From NCBI RefSeq assembly GCF_016587375.1, contig NZ_BNJG01000002.1:1860001-1924000 (forward strand): a stretch of DNA of 64,000 bases, given 5' to 3'. The notes beneath the pieces are model-generated. The model was given only the letters and a program-made list of their open reading frames with translations. It was not told the DNA's origin and searched no databases. The position numbers were made by a program, and so were the translations under genes. Of the stretch, positions 55,285 to 64,000 are shown one piece after another. This DNA comes from Ktedonobacter robiniae. Lineage in GTDB: Bacteria; Chloroflexota; Ktedonobacteria; Ktedonobacterales; Ktedonobacteraceae. The number at the start of each line of letters is the position of its first letter. Position 1 is the stretch's first letter.

Positions 55285-58134
55285 ATGCAAGAAGAAAGAT
55301 GCGCAACCTGTGGAAAGCACATCTCTCCTGGCGAGCTTGCTTGCTTGCAATGCCTGGAAGACCCCCGAGACCCTTCAAATGCTCGTTCCTCTTTTCAACA
55401 ATGGTTCTCGCGCCGTACTTTTCTGGCAGGCGTAGGAGCAGGCTTGCTAGGCCTGGTTACCGCGCCCTGGAACGCTGTGCTCGCTCGTCCCCTGGGATCG
55501 CATACACACGTATCTATTGTGTCACGAGACCTTTCTTTCTGGAAAGCAGAAGGACGAGCCTTTGCCCAGCAACCTATTTTCGGTGATAAGTTTAGCACCA
55601 GCCAGGTGAAGCCTGGCCTGGTCCCTCTAGGAGGGGATTATTGGGATGGTCCCTATCCTGTGGGGAATCTCAGCAACTACTGGCTGAGCACCGAGAATGA
55701 GCATACTGGCAGCCTCACATCGCATGAGTTCGCTATTGATGCGAACTACCCATGGTTCAGTTTCCAAATAAGTGGTCATACAGACCTGAAGACCCATCGT
55801 CTCGAACTGCTCGTCAGGGTAACGGCAACCAATGTGGGGACCTTCGCAACGCAAACTAGCTCATATCCGTTGGTGACCGTACCTGGTCAGGGCAAATTCT
55901 ACCGTATTTATCAGGCCACCGGTCATGGAACAGAGATCATGCGCCAGGAAGTGCTGAATGTGGGCTGGCTCGCTGGTGAACCAATACGTGTGCGCATCAT
56001 TGATAACTCTACCCTGGGTCATATCAACATCTCTGATATCCATTTTCTCGCTGAGGCTCCCCAGGTGGCAGTCAATGGGGGAGCAGTGAACACGCCCCTG
56101 TGGGGGTGGGCGGATATCCATACCCATCCAGCCGCAAACCTGGCCTTTGGGAGCGCCATTTTCTGGGGTCAGCCAGATGGTCCTATCGATCAGGCCCTGG
56201 CCTGGTGTTCACCGCTGCATGGGGCAGATGGAACAGGCATTGTCTCTAACACTGGCCCATTGATGGCTGCGGCTGAGCAGAAAGGCTACGGCATAGATAT
56301 TGGGCATGGAGTTGGTGGTTTCCCGCTCTTCGACGGGTGGCCAAAATTCACCACGATCATTCATCAGCAGATGTACATTGATTGGCTCAAGCGTTCCTAT
56401 CAGGGCGGACTCCGCCTGATTGTCGCGCACGCCGTCAATAACGAGGCGCTGGCGAATGCATTTAACGCGCCCAGGGCATATGACGACATCACCATGGTAG
56501 AGGTACAGATTGCCGCGCTCAAAGCTCTGGCCTCCCGCCATAGTGATTGGATGGAGATTGCCTACACTCCCGCTGATGCGCGTCGGATTATTGGGGAAAA
56601 CAAGCTCGTCATCGTGCTCGGCATCGAAGTAGACACACTGGGCGGCTTTGGAGATTCCAACACGTGTGTGGACGCGGATGTGCTGGCCTACCTTCAGCAT
56701 GTGTACCATGATCTGGGTGTGCGTCATCTCTTCCCCATCCATGTGGCAAACAATGCCTTTGGCGGAACGCAGATGTACATGGAGCTCTTTAATGTAGACA
56801 ATCATTATCTGCGTGGAAAGTATTATGAGGTGGAAGATGGTTCAGCCACAGGCGTACAGTTTCGCCTGGGCGAGGATACAGAGGCGGCAGTAACTATCGA
56901 GAGAGACCTGGGGGTGTATAATCCACCGGACTACTCCAAAATTCCTGGCGGACACGTCAATAGAGCCGGCCTCACCACCCACGGAAACTATATGATCCAG
57001 GCCATGATGAGCCTGGGCATAATCATTGATGTGGACCACATGTCGCAAAAGAGTGTCGATGGAGTCCTGGGCCTGGCTGAGCTCTACAATTATCCGGTAG
57101 TTCTGGGACATACAGGCTTCCGCGAACTGTCCTGGCAACGTGGAACAGAGACAAATAATAGCCATAAATACGCGCACGAAGGGTTAAAGACAGCGGCCAC
57201 CATCCAGCGCATTCGGAACCTGGGAGGTGTCATCGCCCCGATCACCAACCAGGACGATATTCGCCCGGTGAGTGACGTCATCCCCTCGCTGACAGCTAAG
57301 GTCAACAACGATTGTGCTGGTTCAACCAAGACCTGGGCGCAATCCTACCTCTACGCCATCACCCACATGGGTGGTCAGGGGGTAGCCATTGGAACGGATG
57401 TCAACGGTTTTGCACGCTTCCCAGCCCCGCGCTTTGGCATGAACGCCGGTTACAACCTCGATTATAATATCAGTGGCTACGGACCCGATACTATCCGTAA
57501 ACCCTTACGAGCGCAACAGGTCGCTGCGCAAAGCAACGGCGTGCACTACAATGCGCCAATCATCTCGCCTCGCCACTATCGCTTTGAGGGTGTCCTCCTG
57601 GGCGATGTGTACAACACGACCGATCAGGACATCTGGCAGGCCATGGGCCTCTATAACGCTGGCTTAAATCCCTGGACGAATGACACTATCCCTGACGCCA
57701 CCAGGCCAGCCCTCAATTTCGCTAAAGGATTTTTTGCTACCAGTAAGAGCCAGTTAGATATCTTACCCGATCCACTCGACCTGAATTCTCCCTTTGAGGA
57801 GAAGACGGCCTTCCTGGTGAAAACAGGGCAACAACCCTCATCTTCTGATGCGCGACAGGTGCGAGATCTCTATCCCAAAGTGCTGGCCATCTGGCAGCGC
57901 TGGCAGGCCATGCAGGGCAATAACACGCCACTAACGCGCAGTTATGCTGGTCAACGCGACTTCGATATTAATATTGATGGGGTAGCGCACTACGGTATGC
58001 TGCCAGATATGCTTCAGGACCTCAAAAATGTCGGCCTTACCGATACTGACCTGATACCGCTGTTCCGCTCTGCCAATGACTATATTGTTATGTGGGAGAA
58101 GTGTGAGCAGCAGAAACAGCAAATCCAAATATAA
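55285..58134 (+). CDS. exported M19-like metallohydrolase with N-terminal zinc ribbon and Tat signal
   Basis: 949 aa. Residues 1-25 hold two CxxC pairs (RCATCGKHISPG, CLQC), a zinc ribbon. Next is a twin-arginine signal (FSRRTFLAGVGAGLLGLV, about 43-60). A beta-rich region follows (about 80-260), then a TIM-barrel resembling renal/membrane dipeptidase (M19). Its motifs are IHTHP (His 279, His 281), LGIEVDT, IDVDHMS near 584, VLGHTGF near 609 and IGTDVNG. AAGGAG is 7 nt before the ATG. A cytoplasmic zinc ribbon before a Tat signal is odd, since it would be cleaved off or anchor the protein. It is likely co-transcribed with tetR. Substrate unknown; family members cleave dipeptides or lactone-like bonds. 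Confidence 0.8.
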   Translation: MQEERCATCGKHISPGELACLQCLEDPRDPSNARSSFQQWFSRRTFLAGVGAGLLGLVTAPWNAVLARPLGSHTHVSIVSRDLSFWKAEGRAFAQQPIFGDKFSTSQVKPGLVPLGGDYWDGPYPVGNLSNYWLSTENEHTGSLTSHEFAIDANYPWFSFQISGHTDLKTHRLELLVRVTATNVGTFATQTSSYPLVTVPGQGKFYRIYQATGHGTEIMRQEVLNVGWLAGEPIRVRIIDNSTLGHINISDIHFLAEAPQVAVNGGAVNTPLWGWADIHTHPAANLAFGSAIFWGQPDGPIDQALAWCSPLHGADGTGIVSNTGPLMAAAEQKGYGIDIGHGVGGFPLFDGWPKFTTIIHQQMYIDWLKRSYQGGLRLIVAHAVNNEALANAFNAPRAYDDITMVEVQIAALKALASRHSDWMEIAYTPADARRIIGENKLVIVLGIEVDTLGGFGDSNTCVDADVLAYLQHVYHDLGVRHLFPIHVANNAFGGTQMYMELFNVDNHYLRGKYYEVEDGSATGVQFRLGEDTEAAVTIERDLGVYNPPDYSKIPGGHVNRAGLTTHGNYMIQAMMSLGIIIDVDHMSQKSVDGVLGLAELYNYPVVLGHTGFRELSWQRGTETNNSHKYAHEGLKTAATIQRIRNLGGVIAPITNQDDIRPVSDVIPSLTAKVNNDCAGSTKTWAQSYLYAITHMGGQGVAIGTDVNGFARFPAPRFGMNAGYNLDYNISGYGPDTIRKPLRAQQVAAQSNGVHYNAPIISPRHYRFEGVLLGDVYNTTDQDIWQAMGLYNAGLNPWTNDTIPDATRPALNFAKGFFATSKSQLDILPDPLDLNSPFEEKTAFLVKTGQQPSSSDARQVRDLYPKVLAIWQRWQAMQGNNTPLTRSYAGQRDFDINIDGVAHYGMLPDMLQDLKNVGLTDTDLIPLFRSANDYIVMWEKCEQQKQQIQI

Positions 58135-58161
58135 TTGGTTTGCCTCCTATGCTATGTAGTC

Positions 58162-59163
58162 TCACAGACGGGTAAAGACCCGAAAACACATGAGAAAGGC
58201 ATACGGTGATGGCTGTTGCCAGGGCGGGCTCACATTATCACTGCACACTGTGGAGGCCTGCGAATCAGGAGTCTCTTTATGGTGTTCGAACTCTGCCTGA
58301 TTGCTGCAAGCTCTGTCACGCGTGAGCGACCACATGGAGAGCCGGGCGAGGTGGTGCTCCTGCCCAAAGGCCAGCACGGTAAGCGCGTCATTGCGCCCAA
58401 TCATCGGGGTAATGCCGAGCATTGCCCAGGCGTGTTGTGCTGCTTCTGGATCCGTTGACGAGAAGAAGAGGGTTTGCAGCAATACGTGAACTGACGTTGC
58501 TGCACGCAGGGCATCCTGCCCCATGTCGCGGTGGAGTGGGTAGTCCCCATAGTCCATGGTCATGAAGTTGACGGTGGCAAGGTGCAGATGTTGATTTCGA
58601 GTATCTGTAAGGAGGTGTTTGACCTGGGTGAAGGTTTCCTTATCAGGAAAGGTGGGATCATCCAGCCCGTAGGGCCCGACAGGGAGCGTATAGGAGATCG
58701 CGACGCCTTTATTACGAGGGTTGCGTTGGAGGGCTGCCAGGGCGTGATTGCGCTTCTCGATGGAATCGTTATGAGCAAAGAGGGCCTCTCCCTCGATATC
58801 CAGATCGATGGCGGTGGCATGATAGGCATCGAGAACAGACTGGTACTGTGCCTCAAGCTCTGAATCACTGCAGTGTTGCGCAAGCTCGGTGTCGCTTCCT
58901 CCCCCAAAGGCAAGAATCACATCTCCCGGGGCTGGTCCTCTCCGCAGCGCTTCAATCTCCTGATGTAGAAAGCCTGCTGTCGCAGCAATGCCTGTTGTTC
59001 CCCAGATAGCATGACAGTTCCCGCCGCCCATAAGAAAGCCAAGCGTAAAGTACGGACTCCGTGTTTGCTTGGCCAGTGCCTCCAGGTTGGGAGCCATATA
59101 TGGCGTTGTGATTTCAAGATAGGGGGCAAAGACGTGCGCGGGGAGGGAAGAGGGATGTGACAC
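58162..59163 (-). CDS. GH18-like (chitinase-fold) protein
   Basis: 333 aa. The family motif DxxDxDxE appears as ATAIDLDIEGEAL (Asp, Asp and catalytic Glu all present). Other GH18 strands are VILAFGGGSDTELAQ, GVAISYTLPVGPYGL and LATVNFMTMDYGDY. The short barrel, with no carbohydrate-binding module or signal peptide visible, resembles bacterial 'chitinase-like' proteins secreted with an accessory domain or acting intracellularly. It is convergent with the M19-like gene. The C-terminal ~50 residues after DRACSNQAEF are low-complexity. Confidence 0.8.
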   Translation of the reverse strand: MSHPSSLPAHVFAPYLEITTPYMAPNLEALAKQTRSPYFTLGFLMGGGNCHAIWGTTGIAATAGFLHQEIEALRRGPAPGDVILAFGGGSDTELAQHCSDSELEAQYQSVLDAYHATAIDLDIEGEALFAHNDSIEKRNHALAALQRNPRNKGVAISYTLPVGPYGLDDPTFPDKETFTQVKHLLTDTRNQHLHLATVNFMTMDYGDYPLHRDMGQDALRAATSVHVLLQTLFFSSTDPEAAQHAWAMLGITPMIGRNDALTVLAFGQEHHLARLSMWSLTRDRACSNQAEFEHHKETPDSQASTVCSDNVSPPWQQPSPYAFLMCFRVFTRL

Positions 59164-59205
59164 TTGTTCTGTATGCGTTGGGGGCTGGGAGAAGAACGTG
59201 TTTCT

Positions 59206-59796
59206 CTAGCGTTGCATCATGGTTTCGAGTCGTGCTTTGACAGCAGGCCACTCGCTCTGAATAATGCTGTAGTAGACCGAATGGCGATAGGAGCCATCAG
59301 GCATAATGAGATGATTACGCAAGACGCCCTCTCTGACCGCTCCTAAGCGCTCAATAGCCCGCTGTGAATTGGTATTGAGATGGTGCGTTCTCAATTGGAC
59401 ACGAATGGCCCCCCAGACCTCGAAAGCGTGGGACAGGAGCAGATACTTGCATTCGGTATTGACCCCAGTGCGCTGAACTGAAGGCGTCAGCCAGGTCCAG
59501 CCAATTTCCACTCCATAATCCTGAAGCAGAAAACTGTGATAGCGTGTTTCCCCTATAGCACAACCTCGTTCGAGACTGCGAATAGCAAAAGGGAGGCACG
59601 CCCCTGTTTGCTGGCTTTGGAGAACAGACGCGATGAGTTGCTCCATTTCGGTGAGGGAACGAGGTTGTGAAACCGGTTTGTAGGTCCACAAGCCTGGATC
59701 TCGACTGGCTTCGTACAACTCACTGGCATGTTCCATCTGCAACGGCTCCAGACGTACAAGGTGTCCTTCCAGTGTTACTGGCTCAATCTTCATCAT
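59206..59796 (-). CDS. GNAT-family N-acetyltransferase (RimJ/RimL type)
   Basis: About 196 aa. Family blocks: LEGHLVRLEPLQMEHASELYEA, CAIGETRYHSF, VEIGWTWLTPSVQRTGVNTE (acetyl-CoA motif A region, altered from RGTGIG) and the C-terminal NTNSQRAIERLGAVREGVLRNH. This is the pattern of ribosomal-protein or aminoglycoside-type acetyltransferases. The start ATG has GGAG 8 nt upstream. It is on the same strand as the GH18-like gene 42 nt away, so they may be co-transcribed. Confidence 0.85.
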   Translation of the reverse strand: MMKIEPVTLEGHLVRLEPLQMEHASELYEASRDPGLWTYKPVSQPRSLTEMEQLIASVLQSQQTGACLPFAIRSLERGCAIGETRYHSFLLQDYGVEIGWTWLTPSVQRTGVNTECKYLLLSHAFEVWGAIRVQLRTHHLNTNSQRAIERLGAVREGVLRNHLIMPDGSYRHSVYYSIIQSEWPAVKARLETMMQR

Positions 59797-60004
59797 GAAT
59801 CTATCTCCTGTCATGAAAATCTTCATCTCGGCCCAATGTAACACACATCCTCACAGAACAAAAAGAACCAATCGGCACAAGAAGAAGCCAGCCAAAGAGA
59901 AAGAGAGGCGCCAACCAGTCACGGCATGGAAATGATGAGATTGACAGACGAGGCCAGAGATGGTTAGCTCAAGCAAAACGGACTTGAAAGGCAGGAACAG
60001 GAAG

Positions 60005-60701
60005 ATGCAGCCACCGCTTTGGCAACCATCAGTTGAATTATCAGCACAAGAAGAGCAGATTGTGAAAAGGATTCGGAAGGCCAAGTTGTTTGTCTTTTTG
60101 CGTCAACACCGACATGAACTCTTTCATGAAGCGTTTCAACAAGAATTGGCTCACCTGTATCGTCCAGCAGGCCGAGGACATCCGCTGGTTGCTCCAGCGT
60201 TGTTGGCCCTGGCCCTCATTCTGCAAGCGTACACGGGAGTGTCCGACGATGAAGTGATCGAGGCGACCGTCATGGATCGGTGCTGGCAGTTGGTGCTCGA
60301 CTGCATCGATACAGATGAGGCTGCTTTCAGCAAAGGAGCCTTGGTGACATTTCGGAAACGGCTCATTGAGGGACAGATGGATCGACGGCTCATCGAACGA
60401 ACCATTGAGATCGCCACGAAAACGCAAGCGTTTGGTCCACGAGCTTTACGCGCTGCTCTGGATAGTAACTCATCGAGTTGCGAGAGCGTCAGCAGACCCC
60501 ACAAGGACGCGCTCAGCTTTGTGAACGGGTGGCGGTTGAGCATACTCTGGCCCATGTTGGCCGGTGGTAAGGACGACGAGCCCGCTATCGTGGCAGACGC
60601 AAGAATCTCTTTGATCTACGCCGCTGTGCCGTCGTCCACAACTTGCATGTCCTGGCTCGTTCTCAGCTATTTCAAGCTGATCTTCAGGACGCTGCTTGAT
60701 T
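60005..60701 (+). pseudogene. IS1182-family transposase, internally deleted
   Basis: The N-terminal domain is good (FLRQHRHELFHEAFQQELAHLY, GVSDDEVIEATVMDRCWQL, KTQAFGPRALRAALDS). From about 60475 another frame gives the C-terminal end (GRAQLCERVAVEHTLAH, RARYRGRRKNLFDLRR, VVHNLHVLARSQLF) with an in-frame TAA. The central DDE region is missing. The remaining 200 bp to 60897 contain a coding-like fragment (LALRAQPDATAFLQTFRG) that I cannot assign. Confidence 0.75.
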
Positions 60702-60897
60702 TCTTGACCGGTTCTCTAGCAGCGATGCTGGGGGCCAATATTGGGACGACACTCCCTGCGTTGCTGGCGTGCAGTTGTTATCGCTCGCTCTCCGTGCACA
60801 ACCCGATGCGACGGCCTTTCTACAGACATTTCGCGGCACGCATCAGAACGTCGTACCCAGCCATGAAGCGGAAGAACGGTTTTTGCGTGTCAGGAAC

Positions 60898-61140
60898 CTA
60901 GTTCCAGCGGGCGGAAAATTCCGAAGGCGTGAGCGTACCATCATCGCATACCCACTCTTCCAGGTCTTTCTCGAAGACAATGGGCAAGCCCAGTGCTGGC
61001 GCTAGAAGCTCTGCTGAGGCTTTGGCCCGTTTCATCGGGCTGGCAATGAGCACATCGGCCTTGATTTCGCCCGTGTTGGCCAGACGATCTCGCAAACATT
61101 CTGTGTAGTCGCCATGTCGTATGAAGTAGCGGTGCGTCAC
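60898..61140 (-). pseudogene. histidine phosphatase-family fragment
   Basis: Starts at GTG after AAGGA with VTHRYFIRHGDYTE, the RHG catalytic motif of the phosphoglycerate-mutase-like superfamily. It jumps, apparently by a short internal deletion, into LRDRLANTGEIKADVLIASPMKRA and DGTLTPSEFSARW. It then ends abruptly at the border with the IS1182 relic. Half of the enzyme, including the second catalytic His, is missing. Confidence 0.6.
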
Positions 61141-61344
61141 TTTTTGATTCCTTCCGTCTTTTTCGTCACTCGCACAAGAATATCTGTTATGGCTATATCC
61201 ACAGCGGATACTATGCACAAGTATCATAAGAACGTCAAGGCGAGGCGCTGGATGGGAAGGCTTGACAAGTAGACACATTGGTGCGCATCGCGTGGGGAGT
61301 TCCAGGTTATGTGTCAAACGACAGTAACACGTTCTACGGATGCG

Positions 61345-61384
61345 CAGGGGAAGCGGGAAAACCAATCCCGCTTCCCCTGGTTTT
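61345..61384 (+). terminator. terminator-like hairpin
   Basis: Perfect 14-bp GC-rich stem (61345-61358 with 61366-61379), 7-nt loop, followed on the plus strand by GTTTTG. On the other strand it lies 40 nt after the stop of the DUF3995-like gene, so it may end that transcript; a T-tract on that side is lacking. Confidence 0.5.
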
Positions 61385-61423
61385 GGGGGTCGCTGTTATG
61401 GGTAGGCACTGTCGAGGGGGCGG

Positions 61424-61986
61424 TCAGCGATCAAGCGAGAATCTTTTCGCGCGACGTTTTTGTTGTCCGTAATGCCATGCCGCTATGCCGTACAGGATGC
61501 CACCGAGGAGAAAATAGACATCGATGCCTCGGCCCGACCACAGCGTATATGCTGAAACCTGGCTATCGCCCGTGATCTGGGCGTACGTCATTCCGGTAAT
61601 ACCATTTGGAAGGATGCCTGTAAAGCGGCAAAAATCATCTATCATCGACGCCACGGCCCGCACTACCAACACGATAGAACCAATCCGGCAGGCAGTAAGG
61701 AGCATCCACCGGGGTAAGACACGCTCCCAGGATTGAACTATAGCCAGGGGAACAATGATTCCCAACACAAACATGCCTAATACTATGATAGTGAATAGCC
61801 ATGCCCCCACACTGTGAGGGAAGGCAGGGAGCAGGGCGGGAGCATCCCCTAAGCCAAACTGCCCCCAAACGCCCAATACACATGAAACACAATAAAGACA
61901 ATGACCCACCCTAGAGATGCATACCCTGCCCACACAGTTCTGTTTTGTTCCTCACCGTCGCTCGGTTGACTCTCGCTCTTTATCAT
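61424..61986 (-). pseudogene. DUF3995-like membrane protein, one base short
   Basis: The first part (WAGYASLGWVIVFIVFHVYWAFGG) ends early; adding one T at T3 (61856-61858 on the plus strand as AAA) continues FGLGDAPALLPAFPHSVGAWL through four membrane segments to QQKRRAKRFSLDR. The restored protein is about 188 aa, the normal length of this four-helix family of unknown function. Probably functional if the base is a sequencing error. Confidence 0.65.
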
Positions 61987-62102
61987 ATGTCTGTCGTTCC
62001 CTTTCGCTCGCCAGATTTCATCAGAGGTACACACTCATATGACATGTTGGAAGGAGAAAGTGTGACCGATAGCAAATACCCATTGTTATCACGCCTCCTG
62101 AA

Positions 62103-62530
62103 TCGAGACCATTCCAGTTAAACAAGGGCAACAGAAGCAGCGCGCCCATTTTGAGCAACAAGGTCAGGCGATCAATGAAAAGGTCCGCCTCTATGTGAGC
62201 GTTGGCAAAGCGCTGATTGCTGCCAAAGAGCAGGCCACTGACCCCTATCAGGCATTGGAAGCGGTTGTTCCCTGGGAACGATTTGTCGCCTCTGTCGAAG
62301 AGGCCGGAACGCTTGCTCGTCCGCGTGATCCGGATTATCTGGATTTACTCTATGATTCGTACTCCCAGATCCGTAAATACTCCCCGGCCTTGCTGGAAAC
62401 GTTTACCTTTCATGCCTTGTCCTCCCTGCAACCGCTGGTTGAGGCCCTGGATCTCATACGCGGCCTGGGACGAAAACAGGTGCCAGATGATGCCCCAACC
62501 GCCTTTGTCAAACCCCATTTTATCGCATCC
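62103..62530 (+). pseudogene. Tn3-family transposase fragment
   Basis: The frame (KQGQQKQRAHFEQQGQAINE, RPRDPDYLDLLYDSYSQIRKYSP, LETFTFHALSSLQPLVEALDL, PDDAPTAFV) is an internal piece of a Tn3-type transposase. It corresponds to the region before the catalytic DDE core. No inverted-repeat ends were recognised nearby. It has neither start nor end. Confidence 0.75.
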
Positions 62531-62959
62531 GTTCCTCATCACCAAACGAGTCGAAGAGCCGGATATGCTTCACAAAAGCGGCCTACATGGGGGGTAAAAT
62601 CACACTTTCATCTGCGCGAGCCGCAAATGCAATACGAGGGTCGAACAGTGAACGCGAGGAGGTGTTCATCGAGCAAACGAGGCGATGCCTCGTTCACCCG
62701 CTCACGCAGGACGACCAGACCGATAGTGAGCGCGCGATCGTTCTGCCAGATGCAGCGCGAGCTGCCCCAGTCTCCACATGGTGCGTGAACGCGCCGAGGA
62801 GGTGAAAAGGAGTTTCCAGGTGGCCTGCGCGGAGGATGGTGGAACAGACTGATGGCGTCGTGGGCCTTGAGGTTTCATCCCCACCCTGCTATACTTGATG
62901 TTAGGGAACTGCTCAGAGCATCCCTAACATCTCCCACCTTTCTCGCGGAGGGTTGTCAC
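62531..62959. other. gene-poor stretch upstream of the LAL regulator
   Basis: About 430 nt. It contains a short perfect hairpin (AACGAGGC-GAT-GCCTCGTT near 62676-62694) and, presumably, the promoter of the LAL gene. No gene supported. Confidence 0.4.
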
Positions 62960-64000
62960 ATGGAGAAGGCATCATCACCCATTGGAACGGTTTGCAACGG
63001 CTGTTTGGTATACGAGCAGCAGGGCCAGCACCTGGTCGTACTGCTCGATACCCCGTCCTGGTATGCCTGGCTGGAAATGGCCACCACTTTCACCTTTACC
63101 TGTGAAGAGGGAACCTTTACCGCGCACAAGGCGCGGGCTGGCAATCGGCGGGGTGGGTGGTACTGGCGAGCCTATCGTCGCAAGCGCGGACGACTCGCGC
63201 GCTGTTACCTGGGCGTCTCCAGCAATCTCACGTTCACGAAACTGTGGGAGGCGGCCCGCCGCTTAGCGGGAGAGGCTGAGGATACGCCACCTCTTGTGCC
63301 GGTTCCCATCTCACCTCGAGGACGAACATCGAAGGTGATCCTCCAGAGCACCATCACTCCCCGCGTCTGCCAATGCAGCATGTGGCGCGCCCCCGCCTGC
63401 TCACGCTCTTGGAGCAGGGTCTGCGAGGACCAGTGACGCTGGTCTCGGCTCCTGCTGGCTCTGGCAAAACCACGCTGCTGGCCGAATGGGCTGCCACGGC
63501 TATGAAGCCGGTGGCCTGGCTTTCCTGCGAGGAGGCAGAGAACGACCCGGCGCGCTTCCTCTCCTCGCTCACCGCGGCTCTGGCGCGCGTCGATGCGCGC
63601 CTGGACATCGCGGCTCAGACTGAGCGCCCCTGGCATCCCCCCGAGCACGAACAGGTGCTGACTCGCCTCCTTAACGACCTTGAGCGTGTACTCCAGCACG
63701 ACACTGTCTTAATCCTGGATGACGTTCACGCGCTCACGACCGAGGCAAGTCAGGCCCTCTTGCTCTTTCTGTTGAACCACCTCCCCTCGCGTCTGCACCT
63801 GCTGATCAGCACGCGGGTAGATCCGCCAAGGCTCGCACGCTTGCGGGCGTGTAATCAGATCGCTGAACTGCGCAGTCAGGAGCTGGAGTTTCTGTCCGCG
63901 GAAGTCAAGGTGTTTGCGCAGGCGATGGGACTCTCGCTCGGCTCCGAGGCGATCCGTCTGCTCGAAGAGCGGACCGAGGGCTGGATTGCCGGGATTCAAT
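62960..64000 (+). CDS. LAL/MalT-type LuxR regulator, 5' part (one-base frameshift; runs off the window)
   Basis: The start ATG has GGAGG 8 nt upstream. The first ~100 residues form the same Trp/Tyr-rich domain as in the regulator at 2544-5669 (YAWLEMATTFTF, GWYWRAYRRKRG, CYLGVSSNLTF). At C4 (63359-63362) the frame breaks; one more C gives TPPRLPMQHVARPRLL and then an intact STAND ATPase start: P-loop SAPAGSGKTTLL, VAWLSCEEAENDPARF, Walker B LILDDVH and ISTRVDPPRLARL. The C-terminal HTH lies beyond the window. Confidence 0.8.

Noticed and set aside
1..64000. CRISPR array, rRNA, tRNA, phage attachment or replication origin
   Set aside because: No regular short-repeat/spacer pattern, conserved rRNA sequence, cloverleaf or iteron cluster was seen on reading both strands.

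Overview
The window looks like a stretch of chromosome from a large-genome, spore-forming Ktedonobacteria-type bacterium (Chloroflexota). This is inferred from protein style: two very large ATP-binding LuxR (LAL/MalT-type) regulators that share an unusual N-terminal domain, an XRE-NB-ARC-TPR STAND protein, a MerR protein with two HTH domains, a hybrid NRPS-PKS cluster, and many decayed insertion sequences (IS630, IS6, IS1182, Tn3, IscB-type and others). No rRNA, tRNA or CRISPR array was seen.

Layout. 1-5.7 kb: a small-ORF region, then a minus-strand set (a short broken gene, DoxX, AhpD-like and ABM-domain proteins) next to a 1041-aa LAL regulator. 5.7-7.0 kb: a regulatory-looking stretch with hairpins, a frameshifted small gene and a 31-codon leader ORF. 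7.0-32 kb: the centrepiece, a biosynthetic cluster on the plus strand. NRPS-PKS 1 (A-T-C-A-T-KS-AT-KR-T) and NRPS 2 (C-A-T-C-A-T-C-A-T-TE) are followed by a DhnA-type aldolase, a GSGHS flavin oxidase, a Rossmann-fold protein and an MFS exporter, with a convergent HAD phosphatase closing the region. Reading the modules in order gives X1 - Ser - (malonyl extension, ketoreduced) - X3 - X4 - X5, with X1 and X5 having the same binding-pocket code. Ser extended by malonate and ketoreduced would be a statine-like 4-amino-3,5-dihydroxypentanoyl unit. Two ~1.86-kb blocks of NRPS 2 are about 99.5% identical.

32.7-42 kb: a mobile-element graveyard with one complete-looking IS630 element, fragments of IS6, IS630 and IscB, and broken MerR, MFS and PLD-helicase genes, interspersed with intact SnoaL-like and PhzF genes. 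42-49 kb: Nudix, RibD-like reductase, SigJ-like ECF sigma factor, and a two-component system plus ABC-2 permease operon truncated by an IS6 fragment, then DinB. 49.4-52.1 kb: the STAND regulator. 52-64 kb: transposase remnants, a metallo-beta-lactamase-fold hydrolase, a TetR gene with a striking long inverted-repeat operator, a Tat-exported M19-like hydrolase with a zinc ribbon, a GH18-like protein, GNAT, more IS debris, and the start of a second LAL regulator that runs off the end.

Many otherwise conserved genes are interrupted by single-base indels, at least seven of them in homopolymers (for example C4 where C5 is needed at 19796, 54961 and 63359). One of these lies in NRPS 2, where the duplicated copy carries the frame-preserving C5. 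Several 'pseudogenes' here may therefore be sequencing errors, and I have marked which.
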